From assembly GCA_030267565.1 (NCBI GenBank), contig BRXU01000002.1:8127001-8191000 (forward strand): a stretch of 64,000 nt of DNA. The letters are read 5' to 3'. This stretch comes from Pleodorina starrii. Lineage: Eukaryota > Chlorophyta > Chlorophyceae > Chlamydomonadales > Volvocaceae. The first letter of the stretch is position 1; each line of letters starts with the position of its first letter. Shown here one piece after another: positions 1-18,137 of the stretch. Under the pieces are notes generated by a model that did no database searches, had not been told where the DNA came from, and worked only from the letters and a program-made list of their open reading frames with translations. Made by a program: the position numbers and the translations under genes.

Positions 1-166
1 GGCCCTTCGTCCGCACAAACAGCAGTCGCGCCGGCGCACTACGCGGCGCCCGCGCTGTCCTGCCCGCCCTGAAGTCCTTGCAGCGCCGGGGCGCCCGGCC
101 GGCCTGCTACCGGCTGGCGGTGCTCCTCTAGGCGCGAAAACAAAGCGCTGAGAACCTGCCCCGAGC

Positions 167-208
<42 letters not shown>

Positions 209-800
209 GACATGTGTACATGGTTGGGTACGGCGCGTGTGAGTGTGCGTGTGTGTGTGTGGGGGGGGGTGTTACCGGTATGCGGTCTTCGTGTACGAAC
301 TCCGCAACTCGCGCTCGGAAAAGACATCCCGCCTTTCCCCATCCCCGCCTGTAAGCCCTCTCCCATACCCGCACGCCCCGCCCTCCATCACAACGATGCA
401 ATGCACTCGAAACTGCCTCCCCACCCCCTCCCCCACCATTGCCAGCCGTATCTCCTGCCCCACCCTCCCGATGACCCCTTCCTACAACCCCTTCCCCCGC
501 CTCCCCAGATGCGCTCTTCAACCCCCCCTCCAGTGACTCATGGTTATATAATGGAGCATGCCGGTATCACTCCCTGACCCCTCCCCCTCCCCCAGGTGTG
601 CTCTGGCCATGGCGGGTATGTCCCGCACCAAGCCCCCCGGCAGTCGGGAGCGGCTGACGCTGCTGGCCGATGCCATCAACTACCTGCGGGACGTGATGGT
701 CTCACCCTCGCCTGACGCGGAGGCGCTGCGCCCCTCGGCCGCGGCGGCGCTGCAGCAGTACGAGACGCAGCTCATGGCGCAGCGGGCGGCCAGGCAATGA
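1..800 (+). CDS. 3' end of an unrecognised gene (partial, left edge)
   Basis: The terminal exon runs from 596 to the TGA ending at 800. It follows a long pyrimidine tract ending in CCCCCAG and opens in phase 2. It encodes about 67 residues, with a helical, charged stretch (SRERLTLLADAINYLRDVM) and an Ala/Gln-rich end finishing in MAQRAARQ. Codon third positions are almost all G or C, as in the other genes here. The upstream exon was not resolved: bases 3-128 stay open in one frame and may be its end, but no donor of matching phase stands out, and the intron between contains a (GT)n run. I do not recognise the family. A TGTAA at 1027-1031, the usual volvocine poly(A) signal, lies 227 bases after the stop and overlaps a copy of dispersed repeat A. 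Confidence 0.55.
168..205. repeat. (GT)n microsatellite in an intron
   Basis: About 19 GT units lie inside the last intron of the partial gene at the left edge. A second GT-rich patch with a poly-G run follows at 239-272. Confidence 0.9.
538..575 (+). repeat. Dispersed repeat family D, copy 1
   Basis: The core GGTTATATAATGGAGCATG followed by TATCACTCCCT is shared with copies at 21801 and 55839. Here it lies 20 bases before the acceptor of the 596 exon. Confidence 0.7.
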
Positions 801-2896
801 GAGCGAGAGCACCGTGTTGTACGGGTACACGGCAGCAGCAGCGCAGCGCAGCGGGACAGTGTGTGTACGGCAGGAGCGGCGTAATGCGGCTGCAGTTGCG
901 TGCTGCAGGAGCAGTGTACGCGTACTGCAGGAGCCAGGTGTCCTGCAGCCGTTGCAACGGGGGGGGCAGTAGCTGCAGAGCGCGGGGTGGGGGGGGGGGG
1001 CCATGGGGTGGAGTGGGGGTGGGGGTGTAAAAAGAAGGTACCGCAGCGGAGACGGGGTGGGGTGGGGTGGGCTGGGGGTCTGACGCACAGGAACGGTGGA
1101 GGGTTGGTTTTGTGATTGGGGGCTTCTCGGTTGCCCTCTGAAAGTGCTGTGAGCAGGGATGGGGGATTGTGCAGCGAGCAGCTAGCCGGGCTGGGTTGCA
1201 TGCGTGGTTGTTTGGTAGTTGGTTGGTTGGTTGGTTGGTTGGTTGGTTGGTTGCGGCTTGGAACTTGGGATGCGGCGTCGCCCCGGGGCGGGGCGCGGGG
1301 GCGTGGCAGCACCGGTGCTGCCGGTGCCAGGGTTTGTCGATTGCGGGGTGGCCGGATGTTACATCTATGTAAACCTCTCGCGTAAGAGCCTTGGCTCAGG
1401 TGTCACGACACGAAACGAAACGACACGACGCGGGGCTGCTTGCGCGTCAGAGAGCTTTGGGCGTGAAGAGGCAAAGCGAGCGTGAGAGACGGGACGGGTC
1501 AGTCGGCACGCGGTTGGGCGCTGTCCGAAATCCAAAGCCGCTTCGAGGCAGCGCGCCGTTGACGAGCTGCGTCGCGGTGCTGTGTGTTGCTCGCGCGGCG
1601 GTGAACGGGGTGGAAGGGGCCCTTTCCACGTTGGCCTCGCCGTCCTTGCCCGATCAGGCCCCTGCTACGAAACCCTGCGAGAGCTAGGGAGGGCTCAATT
1701 GGCGAAGTTGCTTGACCGACATAGCGTGAGGTGCTGGCGTCTGCATCGGAGCATTTTAGTACCGCAGTAAACCCTTCCCAACAGAAACCCGAGCTGCCGA
1801 GCGCTTGCTTTATGAAGTGGCGGGCTGTCAAGCCCAGTTCTACCGGCATGGCTATGGAAATTTAGGTGTGCATGCATAGGTAAGGGGTGCCTCAGGTTCG
1901 TATATGTGCCTCTCCGTCGTACCGTTGACGTTCTGCTACAGAAGCTGCATCCACTGCAACTGGCCGAGCCTGGCCGAACTGGTCTGAGCTGGCCGAGCAA
2001 GCTCATCCGAGGCGTGCCCGGGTGAATTGTGCTTGCGATTGTCTGGGACCATCGTTATTGCGCACGCCGAACGTTTATCATTGGGCTGGAGGGCACGTCT
2101 TGGTTGAACCACATATAGCTCTATGTCGGTCCGTGCCCCCTCACGTCCCGACGCAAAACCACCGCCTTATGCACAATTCGATTTGCAGCCCAGCTCCGCA
2201 ATTATACCACACCTTTAACAAACATTTGAAGTCGACATGGTTTTCCGCAGATGCAGCTTGAGTGCCTAGACGTGTTCACGCCACGCGCCTAACCTCCCGT
2301 AACTCTAGCCTGGCGGCCCAAGAGAGTTAAGGTATCAGACACCTGATCACTATAAGCTATTCATTTCACGGACAATATTCTGAGGTGGAAACTGCTGAGT
2401 GCTACAGATTCTAAACTTTCGACAGATATTTGTTCGTCTCCGGCGGTTGAAAAAGGGACCCAGCGCCGGCCCTCGAGGAAACCTCAAACGCCGACGATAC
2501 CCGATACCCGAGAGGAAGGTCATCTGCTTGTAAGGGCACCTCAAGTCCTTGTAAATCTTCGGAAGATTCTGAACGATTCGGGGTGACATATCACGCACGG
2601 GGGCAGCTTCAGCTGACAGCATCTCTCAAGACATTTGTGGCCCAAGAATGCTATGATAATATGTTGTTTGGCAGTTTCGTGAATCGTGCTGCAGCTGATT
2701 CTTGCATCGGATTCTTGCACGACAACGCCCCGTACTTGATATCATTTTGCTTTCTTGCATCTCTTACTCACACCTCCTAGTTTTACAGGTTGCTTACTTC
2801 AATAATCTTTGGGAACGGAGCAGCAAGCAGAGAGCTCAGCGTTTCGACAAAAATCCTTTTATTGCGGTTGGTCTGTCTCTCCAAGACCCCAAAGAC
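801..2896. other. Spacer: 3' UTR, TTGG repeat and upstream region of the zinc-finger gene
   Basis: The first part is G/C-rich 3' UTR with TGTAA at 1027. A (TTGG)n run lies at about 1215-1254. From about 1,800 onward the DNA becomes clearly richer in A/T, as it does before other gene starts in this window. Short open frames (for example 2583-2780) show no family resemblance and do not join the downstream gene in a supported way. I see no further gene. Confidence 0.6.
1027..1055 (+). repeat. Dispersed repeat family A, copy 1, with TGTAA
   Basis: TGTAAAAAGAAGGTACCGCA continues into GCGGAGACGG. The same block recurs at 12847, 40997, 53636-53761, 54227-54392 and in weaker form elsewhere. This copy contains the likely poly(A) signal of the upstream gene. 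Confidence 0.7.
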
Positions 2897-5800
2897 ATGG
2901 ATGACAGCCAAGACCTAGAGAATGAAGAATTCTGCTATATCTGTTTTGAAGGCGCTACGCGCGGACCTTCCGGCGAAGTGGAGCCCCTCGTTCAGGTCGG
3001 TTCCTCAGAGGAAAGTTCGGCCTTGCAAGGGCCCGAGCTGTTATTTAATACTACCAGCAGTCTTGTCGAGAATTGTGCCAGTAGCTGGTTGTGCAGAGGC
3101 TGCTTCGCACGTGTCGTGGGGCCTGATGTTCGAAAGTGTGCCGCGTCTCCCGAAAACAGGTTTGCAGATGCCCCACGAGGGTGCATCGCAGATGCGTTGC
3201 ACGTTGGCAGTTATACTCTGCTGGCAGACGGTAAGCTATGGTAGCAGTAAACGCTTTGCGACTGCGGGCGATGGTCTCGTTGAGTCTTGCTGTGCGCACG
3301 CTCAATTTGGCCTGCAACCGGGTGGTGCAAAATCGTGCGGGCGAAAATAATATGCAGACGAGAACGTATCGTTTTTCGGCCCCAGCGCCCTGCCCATCGG
3401 TATTCGGTTGGGGCTCGGGGCCTGCGGCCGAAAGCGACGACAGTCCCTGGCTGCAGGGATGACCGCCAACAGAGGAAATGCCGTTGATTTATTGATGTTG
3501 GATGAGTTTGGTGTCCTGGTTTAAGGGGATATCCTCTTGTAGTTATTAGAGTGAAACGCCCGTTCGCTCAGGTATGTTTCCGATAAGTCAAACGGCATCG
3601 CGCGGCACGTGTCAAGGCGATCGCGTGCCTTCCTTTTAGCCGGGACATCTGATGCAGGCATTGCGTCTGAGTTTGTCGACTGCCAGCTTTACAAGCGTGA
3701 GCCGCGCAACTTATGTACGTACTCATCGAACGTGAACCCAACCCATCGGGCGTCACGCCGCATGTCCACTTTTTACCCCACCTGCAGGGAGGAGAAGTCC
3801 TGTCGTTTCTGCCAGGACACGCTTCCTGACTGGAAGGAAGTCCTCACGCCGCGCTCGCTGCCGCCAGCCGTCCCCGTCCTCAGCATCTACTACAACAACA
3901 CCTGCTGCAGGTCCGCTGCGCGCCTTTTGGGTTGGTGCCTTTTTTGACGACGCAACACCCAAATCCATGAGAAGAGTAGAAGCGTTTTAGTGTCCATGCG
4001 CCTTGATCGGCCCCGTTGATGCACTGCAGTGCGGTGCGTTGCGGTGCGGTGCGGTGTTGGGCGCTCACAGCTGAGCCAGCGCCGATGCGCCTTTCCGGCC
4101 ATGTGGGTCATGAAGGCCGTATCATCCCACTTTACCTCGCGCTTACCGTACCTCCATCCTTGGCCCTGCCGCTGCCCCTGCGCCTTGTCACGGCTTTCCT
4201 CCCCTGCTTCTGCCCTGCCCCTGCCCCTTGCCGCTGCTTTCCTCCCCTGACCCTGCCGCTGCCCCTGCCGCTGCACCCCTCCCCCCCCCCCACACACATA
4301 CGGCCCACAGGATGAAGGTCCGACCCGGTCCTGACGGCCTTCAGGCCTTCCTCCGGCAGCTCCAGGCCATTGTGGGTCGCGACGTCGCCAATGTCAATTT
4401 CGTATTCCGCTGCCGCTGCCCAGATACGGGTGGGTGGGTGGGCGGGTGGATGGGTGGGTGGGTGGCCGCTGGGCTGGGGATTGACGGTATGAGGGCCGGT
4501 GGGGAGTGTGGGTGTGAGGCCTGGAGCCCTGGACTGCCCCCAGGTCTAGGAGCGCACCGCACTCCGCCGCCCTCTCTCGCCTCCACCGCCTTCGCACACC
4601 GTTTCCACCTCGTCTCCGTGCGTGCCACTACACCACCCTAGACCCTACTGTACCCCACCCTGCTAGCCGAAATAAGGACCTAAAACGCGGACTCCAAAAT
4701 GTTGACCCCGTGACACGCCTGGAGCCGGTCGTTTGCACCCAGTATGCAGCAGGCGTCACTGCTGCTTTGACTTTCACCCCTGCAGGGCAGGAACGACTCA
4801 CAGGCTTCTTATTGATTCTTCTTCTTGCGTACATCTTGCGATGGTTTGGCGTCTTGCCATGCCACATATACTTTGTGCCCCGGCTGTCGCGAAATCTGAC
4901 CTCAACACACCGAACAAAATGTTCCGTCAATCACCCGCCTCCGTGTCACCCACCTCCACCTCCGCAGGTGCGGAGATCTTCCTGCAGGGTCTGCAGGCCT
5001 TTGAGGCCGCCATGCACTGCGCTTGCGTGCGAGCCGCACAGCGCAGCCTCCTGCAGCAACAGCAGCAGCAGCAGCAGGCGCTGCTCCTGCAAGAACAACA
5101 ACAACAGCAGCAGCAGCAGGCGCTGTTGCTGCAACAGCAACAGCAGCAGCGGGAACGGCAGCAGCGGGAACGGCAGCAGCAGGGCTCCCAGGTGTTGCTG
5201 CAGCACCACCACCAGCAGAACCAGCAGCTGCTGCCTCAACAAATGCGGCCTGCCACAGGCGCCCATTACCTGCCGTACACCAGCTTGACGGCAGCGGCCG
5301 CGGCGGCGGCGGCGCAGGGCCCGCAGCTGCGTCGTGCATCGGCCCCCAACGAGCGGATGTTCGACGCCGTGCCGACCCACATCGGGCCCTCTTCAGCGGT
5401 TCTTGGGAGCACCGCCGCCGCCGCCGCCGTCGCCGCCACTCGTCCGCCAGCCCTGGACCTTCTCGGCTCACCCTTCGATAGCCCGCCGCAGCTGGCCGGG
5501 TCCATGAACCGCTCGTCTCCGCCGTACATTCTGGACGGCGGCGGCCGCGACGCGGCGACCACCGGACTGGCGGCGGCGTCGCAGTGCGCCGGACCCTCTG
5601 AAGGCTGTAGCGGCGCGTTTATCGCCGCAAGCGTGGCGTCGGCGGATGCCACGGCCTGCGCCGCTGCGGTGGGGCCAGCGGCGGCCGCCGCGGCTACCCT
5701 GGACCTCTCGCCGCCGCCGCCCCCGGCTTCGCAATTTTCCCCGCCTTCGTCTCCTCAGACGACGACAACGACGCCGCAATCGCGGACACCGCCAACGCCG

Positions 5801-6586
5801 CAATCGCCGCCGCCGCCGCCGCCCCCGGGACATTGGCATCCGCACCTGCCCGGCAGCACTTCGCAACTGACGGCGGCGGCGCCGCGTGCGCTGTACGGCA
5901 GCATTCCACCTCTGCTGCTTGGTGGCGGCGGCACCGTCGTCAGACCCGACGTCGCGACTGCCGGCAACAGCTCGTCCCGTACGACATCATCGAGGGCCGC
6001 GTCTCTAACGATTGCGTCGACGGAGACGGCTAAGCTGACGGAGGCGGCTGCCGTCGCCCCGCAGGCGGCGGCGGCGGCGGTGTGCGCCGCCTCGGCTCCG
6101 GAACCGCTTATGCGGCACGTGTCGCCTGACGTATCGCCGCCGCCGCCGGCGCCGCTGCCATTGCCGCCGTTGGGCTCGTTCGGCGGCAGGGCCGACGGCG
6201 GGCTCGCGCCGGCGGCCGCCTCCGCCGGGCCCCATCGTTCCGCGGCCTCGCAGCCTGCAGCAACCTCCGGAGCGGCCTCCTCCTCCCCCTCCCCCTTCCC
6301 CTCCCCCCCCTCCTCCTCGTCCTCATTGGCAGCATCAGCTCGGGCGAGCGGGCAACCGCCTCTCCTCCGGGAGACGGCCGGGTCGCAACCCTGGCCGTCG
6401 CGGGCGGGCGTCGGGCGTTGCCTCGGGCGCGGCGGCGGCGGCGGCGGCGACGTCGGCAGGACCGGCGGCGAGAAGACGCGCGCCGCCGTCCTCCTCAGCA
6501 GAAAGGTAGATTCGGTGCTGGCAGCTGTCAAGTCCTTCAAGAGTGCCCTCGCGCGCAAATTCGCCCCACGTAGAGTCGCCGGGTAA
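2897..6586 (+). CDS. Cys-only zinc-finger protein with PB1-like segment and Gln/Ala-rich tail
   Basis: Four exons are proposed: 2897-3159, 3788-3910, 4311-4429 and 4968-6586. All phases match, giving 707 aa. Residues 1-97 carry eight cysteines in paired style (C13, C16, C60, C66, C69, C81, C93, C96), beginning FCYICFEG and ending CRFCQDTLPDW. This resembles a RING or treble-clef cross-brace, but no histidine ligand is visible. Residues about 129-195 (MKVRPGPDGL to AFEAAM) have the size and alternation of a PB1 or ubiquitin-like fold; that is inference from shape. A poly-Gln block follows, then some 450 residues rich in Ala, Pro and Ser, ending in a basic amphipathic stretch (VKSFKSALARKFAPRR). 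The ATG at 2897 is the first Met in good context (aaagacATGG). A role in ubiquitin ligation or protein interaction is possible but unproven. Intron 1 (628 bp) has a weak donor, GTTTGC. Confidence 0.7.
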
Positions 6587-8369
6587 ACGTCGGCAACGGC
6601 GCCGGAGCCTGCGGCGGCGGCGGCGGCGGCGCCATCGTCGGCCCAGTCACGGCTTTGACGACGTCGTTCCATCTCATCCCGTGTATTTCCTATCAGGCGG
6701 GTCGGCAGCCCGCTCTTGCCTTTTCACTGTGCGTACTATCTATCTAGGGCAGTGTGGGAGGTGTATCAAAGAAGGCAGCTTTGGCGGGTGGGTGTGGTTT
6801 GGGGGAAGGCGTTTGGTACGGCATTCCTTTGATACAGCACTGCTGAAGCGGTGGCAGCGGATGGGAGGTGGCGGCGACGGCTGCGGCGGCGGCGGAATGT
6901 ACGGCGCTGTACTGCAGCGAGACAGGTCCAGCCGTGCAGGCCGTGCCCAATCGTCCAGTTGTAGACACGGAATGAAACGGAACGGAACGGAAGGAGGACC
7001 CGTGGGTCGGATATCGCGACCGCGGGGCGGGGGGCGGGGCGGGTTGGCCGCGTTCGATGGAGGGGCCGTCGCCGGCTGCGATGGGGGGCGAGTTATAGTC
7101 CGTACATTCGTACAGTTGCGTTTCGCCGTACAGCGGGCTTTTCCGGGTCCCCAGCCCGCCCGTCGTGGTGTGGCGTCGGAGGTTCCGGTTCGCTTCGGTT
7201 GAATTCGTTAGAAGGCTATTCCTAATCGGTTCGCTTCGATTCGGTTAGTGGAGAGGCAAAAAGGAGAAAGGGAGGGGGGGTTCGGTTGGGTCGGGGGATT
7301 TTGCCGCATCCCTTCCCAAACTGCAGCGGCTCGGCGAGTATTAATACTTAACACAAGACAGGACAAAACAAGACAAGACAAGGAAAAAGACATATTGCAG
7401 TGCGGCTTTTATTGCGGGCGGGAACAGGGTTTGTCGTGAAGCAAGCCCCCGAGCAAGCAATTTGTATACGGAACTGCAATGCCATTTATCGTTTGCGCCA
7501 GTTACTGCGTTAACTTTGCATCTAGGATTGGGCGATGAAGGTCGCAGCGGAGGCGGCGGGCGCAGGCGATGGGCGAATGTCGGGAGTGTCTGTGGCCTCC
7601 TGCCTGTTTGATTCTGGGGGAGGGTCGTGTCAGGCCGACCCCGGGAATCCCGGGAGCGGCGGCGGTGTGGGGCTGGCTCCGGAACCGCCGCCGCCGTGCT
7701 GTGCCGTGGGGAGCATGGGGGCAAATGGCACTTCGAAAGGACATATACACACACATACACCCACGCGCACGCACAGCCGCACCCCGACGGTCTCGTTCTC
7801 ACTCTCTCCCGGTGGGTGGACCAGCGGGTGCCTTCGGGTTCCGGAGCCACCTCCTAGCAAGCAAGCATGCAAGCCAGGATACTGTCCGTCCGCATGGCGC
7901 ATGACGGATCAGCATTTGTGCAGGTGATTGGGGGTTGCGTTCGTTACCCGTTAGTTGTTTGGTTGTTTGTTTGGTTGGTTATTATTTTTCTAGCTGTTTG
8001 AGGATTGTGCCGGCTACGTATTTGGCGCTGTATGCGCGCGACAGCGGCAGGCGAGGGCGGGGACATGAAGGTAGTCGGCCCGCCAGGCGGGGCACGTGAG
8101 GAGGATGGAACACGCAGCGCAGCGCTTTCTTCGTTAGACGGTCTCACAGCTGAGGGAGATTTGGACCCGCAGTGCTGGGGGTGGGGTGGGGTGGGGCCCC
8201 AGCAGTGCGGATGGGGGCGGGGGCGGGGGAGCTGCAGATTGGGAGAAGACGCTGCAGAGGAAACGCTTACAAGCAGTTACTGGGCCGTTACAGTTACAGT
8301 TACCGTTGCTATCGTCGCAGCCTGAGGTGGAGGGGAGGAGGGCGTATGGCAGCCGGGCTCCGGGCCTTG

Positions 8370-8371
8370 CA

Positions 8372-8412
<41 letters not shown>
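8370..8412. repeat. (GCT)n trinucleotide run
   Basis: About 14 uninterrupted GCT/CTG units lie outside any supported exon. Confidence 0.9.
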
Positions 8413-9135
8413 AGAGGCGGGCACCTAGGGCGGGTCCGATCGGTATCGTTGCTGTTGGGTTGTGCAGCTTGGAGGTTGGAGCCAATAAGTCGGTTGGTTG
8501 GTTGGTTGGTTGGTTGGTGGAGTTAACCGGGCGGCTTGGTTGGTTGATTGTTTGGTGGGTTTGGCGTCGTTTGGTCAGCCGTGGCCGCTTTACTTGTATT
8601 GCGGCGCCGTGGCGACGTTTTCGGGGCGGGTGCGGGCCTTCAGCCGCGGCATTGCTGGCGAAGGAAGTCCCAACCCCCCTCCACCCCACCCCCCTGCGCT
8701 TCACAAGGCCTCCTTAGTCCTTAACTTCCCTTTGGCACTTGTGTGCATTTGTGTGCGCGTGTGCGTGTGCGTGTGCCTCTGCTTCTGTCAGTACCTGTGT
8801 CCCCCTAAGCAAGCGTTCGCGCCACAAATGCGCGATTGCGTAACCTCTCCCGTCATGTCCTGCATTCTTTGTGCGCGCGCGCGGCGGTTGGCGGTTGGCG
8901 GTTGGTGCCATTATTGGACGATGTATCGGATCTTGGATCAGGATCTTGGTCAAACAACTCAAAAAAGGCACGGGGCCGGAGGCCTCTCATACGTAGAGCA
9001 ATTAGGGTAATTCGGGCAGTACGGCTTTGCGTTTTTGCGGCGGTGGCCGGTGGCCAATGTGGTGAGGCCACGGCCGCAGTATCGGGCCACGTGCCAAATT
9101 GCAATCCATCTATAGTGGCGAGGACCCACAAGCGG

Positions 9136-9170
9136 TTTTAGGGTTTTAGGGTTGTTTTAGGGTTTTAGGG
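9136..9170 (+). repeat. Interstitial telomere-like repeat
   Basis: Four TTTTAGGG units, one interrupted, match the Chlamydomonas-type telomere repeat. Degenerate CCCTAAAA runs recur at 14755, 15552 and 53378. Confidence 0.85.
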
Positions 9171-11037
9171 ATTTGAGCGGGAGCGCCGCGTTCCCTCCCA
9201 CCCCACCCTCGCCCCCGCCCCTTCCAACCAGCCAGCTGTCTTATGAGACAAGCAAGCTGGCGCACGCATCATCCTATCCCTCGGATTGCATGTCGTCCCA
9301 CATGTCGTCCCACATGTCGTACACTTGGCACACTTGGGTTTGTGCGCGCACACACCGTGCAACAGCCGCCACGCACGGTGCAGCCACAGCATGTGGTGGG
9401 GTCTAGCGCTAGATGCCGTACCGGGAAGATGCTCTGCGTACGCGGCAGGCTTTGGCCGAATGAATGACACGGCCAGGCGCGCACTAGCGAGTACGGTATT
9501 ACCACCTTTAGTCCATTTTGCTATTCTCGTCCTTTCTGTCGTCCTTTTGGTCGTATCCATCGTGTACCCATTGTTGGCGCTTTGAGATCCGCGTCGGGAA
9601 ACAAAATCCGTACAAAGGCTCGAGCAGCTGACGACGCACACACATACATATACTACATGTGTGTACTTGTATTTTGTTTTGAGACGCATTATAGTCGTAC
9701 GTACGGCAGGCAAGGTGCAGTACGACGCTGTGTTAAAATGTGAGTCGCATCGCGTCGCGTCGTGTAATTCCTTGGGGCAATGGACGCTGTGTTTCTGAAT
9801 CACCCCACGCCACTGCGCGTCGCGCCTCCGTGTTGGCTGATGTTGATGATGATGATGGTGGATTGGTGGTGGTGGTGGATAGGGGGCTGCATGCTATTGC
9901 TGCTGCGAAGGCAGACAGACGACCGAGGCGCCCGTGTACACTCACCTAGGCGGGCGGGCGGTGGGTGGGTGGGTACGACATTCCGGAAGTGGACCCCATA
10001 CAGACACATGCATACACACACATACGTGCATGCCTGCATGCATGCTTGTCGAATGATTTAAACTACCGATTGCCGTGCGGGCTCCAGCCTCCTTGCTCGA
10101 CGGATGTATTTTATTCGATGCGTACTTTCTGTTGCTGCTGCCGCGCCGTCCTCCTCCCCGCCGCCGGCGAAATAAATGGATGAAACTGTGAAACACACCC
10201 TCGTACAAATAATGTCATCGTACGGACAAAATTGTAGTGTCGTACTGTGCGGCGTCGTTCTTTTACGGCGGCGCAACGTGTACGAGTGGTGCCTCCGCAC
10301 AACCTCGCGAGCGAGGGCAAAGGAGGACCCAGGGCCGACGGATTGTAACTTTGTAAGCGGCGGCAGACACCCCCAGGGCACGTGCAGTCGTGCACCCCTT
10401 GCGCGCTCTCAGCTCCTCTTCGGTCGGTAGGCCGACCGAGAGTCCACTACACGTGCTGCGCGCTCTCAGCCCTTCCTTTGCTCTCACTCCTGCAGCCAAA
10501 CTCCTGCGGCCATCCAAAGCCCTTCAGAGCCCTTCCACAGCCCTTCAGAGCCGCAGTATCCTCGCGACCCCAGCACGACCCCCGCTACCGGCTACCCTTG
10601 ATGACTGACTTGCGCGGCAGTTGTCCGTGCTCTCGCCTTCCTTGCCGCCCGATGTGGCCTCTACCCTTCACTGCCTTCAGCGCCTTCCCGCTCGCCCCGC
10701 AGCATACCCGTATGCGCACGGTATCATGCTCAGGTGTTGTCTGGGAGCCCCCCAGCACCCACACCCACACCCACACCCATCCACGCACACCCCCACACAC
10801 CCGCATTACGGCAGCCATCTGTCTCTTGCCAAATGTTCCGGTCTCCCCAGGACCCCCCCCCCTTCGCTTTCTTGCTCTGTGGCCCCCTTCTCCGAGAGAG
10901 AGAAGCAACAACACACCCGCCTCCAAGCTCTCTAGGTGAATAATCATGGTGGATCTTACCGCCCCGCCACCTTCGGCGGACCCCAACGGTCAACCGCCGC
11001 ACTCTTGATGCGCCCCTCTCCTCCCCTCTCCTCCTCC

Positions 11038-17691
<6,654 letters not shown>

Positions 17692-18137
17692 GTTTGCAAG
17701 CCGCTGCACAGCCACCGGGGGTAGGGGGTTTCGGTGGAGAAACCTTTACGAACACATCGCTGTATGATTGCCAGCAAAATGGACCTGCCAACTGTGTTCG
17801 GCCATGGAAGCCGAGAATCGGCTCCGAAAGCCGCAAAAGAGCGAAAGCCCCAACCTCCGTGTCAAGTGCACGGGTTATCAATTGACAAAGGTACTAGTTA
17901 TCCTGATGTGCACAGCACCTTCACGACTTCAGAGCATCCGACAAGTTGCCCCATTGATTTGTTTCGCGTTTCGTTGCCTACACCTGCCCTCCCCTTCGCT
18001 AACTTTCCGATGTTTTTATGCTGGAGTAGTCGAGACTGACACACCTTGATAACCGCACAACTAGCGGCTCAAGTAGCGGCAACGGACTTCGTTCCGTGAC
18101 GACCAGAGAAGCGCGTGTTAGCTCCTCAGTCGTGTAG
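17692..18137. promoter_or_regulatory. Divergent promoter region, KBP / DUF155 gene
   Basis: Only 446 bp separate the two ATGs, and the DNA here is less G/C-rich than the gene bodies. Both core promoters and 5' UTRs must fit in it. No clear TATA box or repeated operator was seen, so individual sites are not called. Confidence 0.55.

Noticed and set aside
2583..2780. Upstream ORF considered as a first exon of the zinc-finger gene
   Set aside because: Joining it needs a weak donor and adds nothing family-like; the ATG at 2897 has good context and starts just before the first cysteine pair.
2996..3159. Alternative of splicing at the CAG|GTCGGT at 2996 to build a MARCH-type RING
   Set aside because: Reading on to the donor at 3160 gives the correct phase and four more cysteines without any extra exon.
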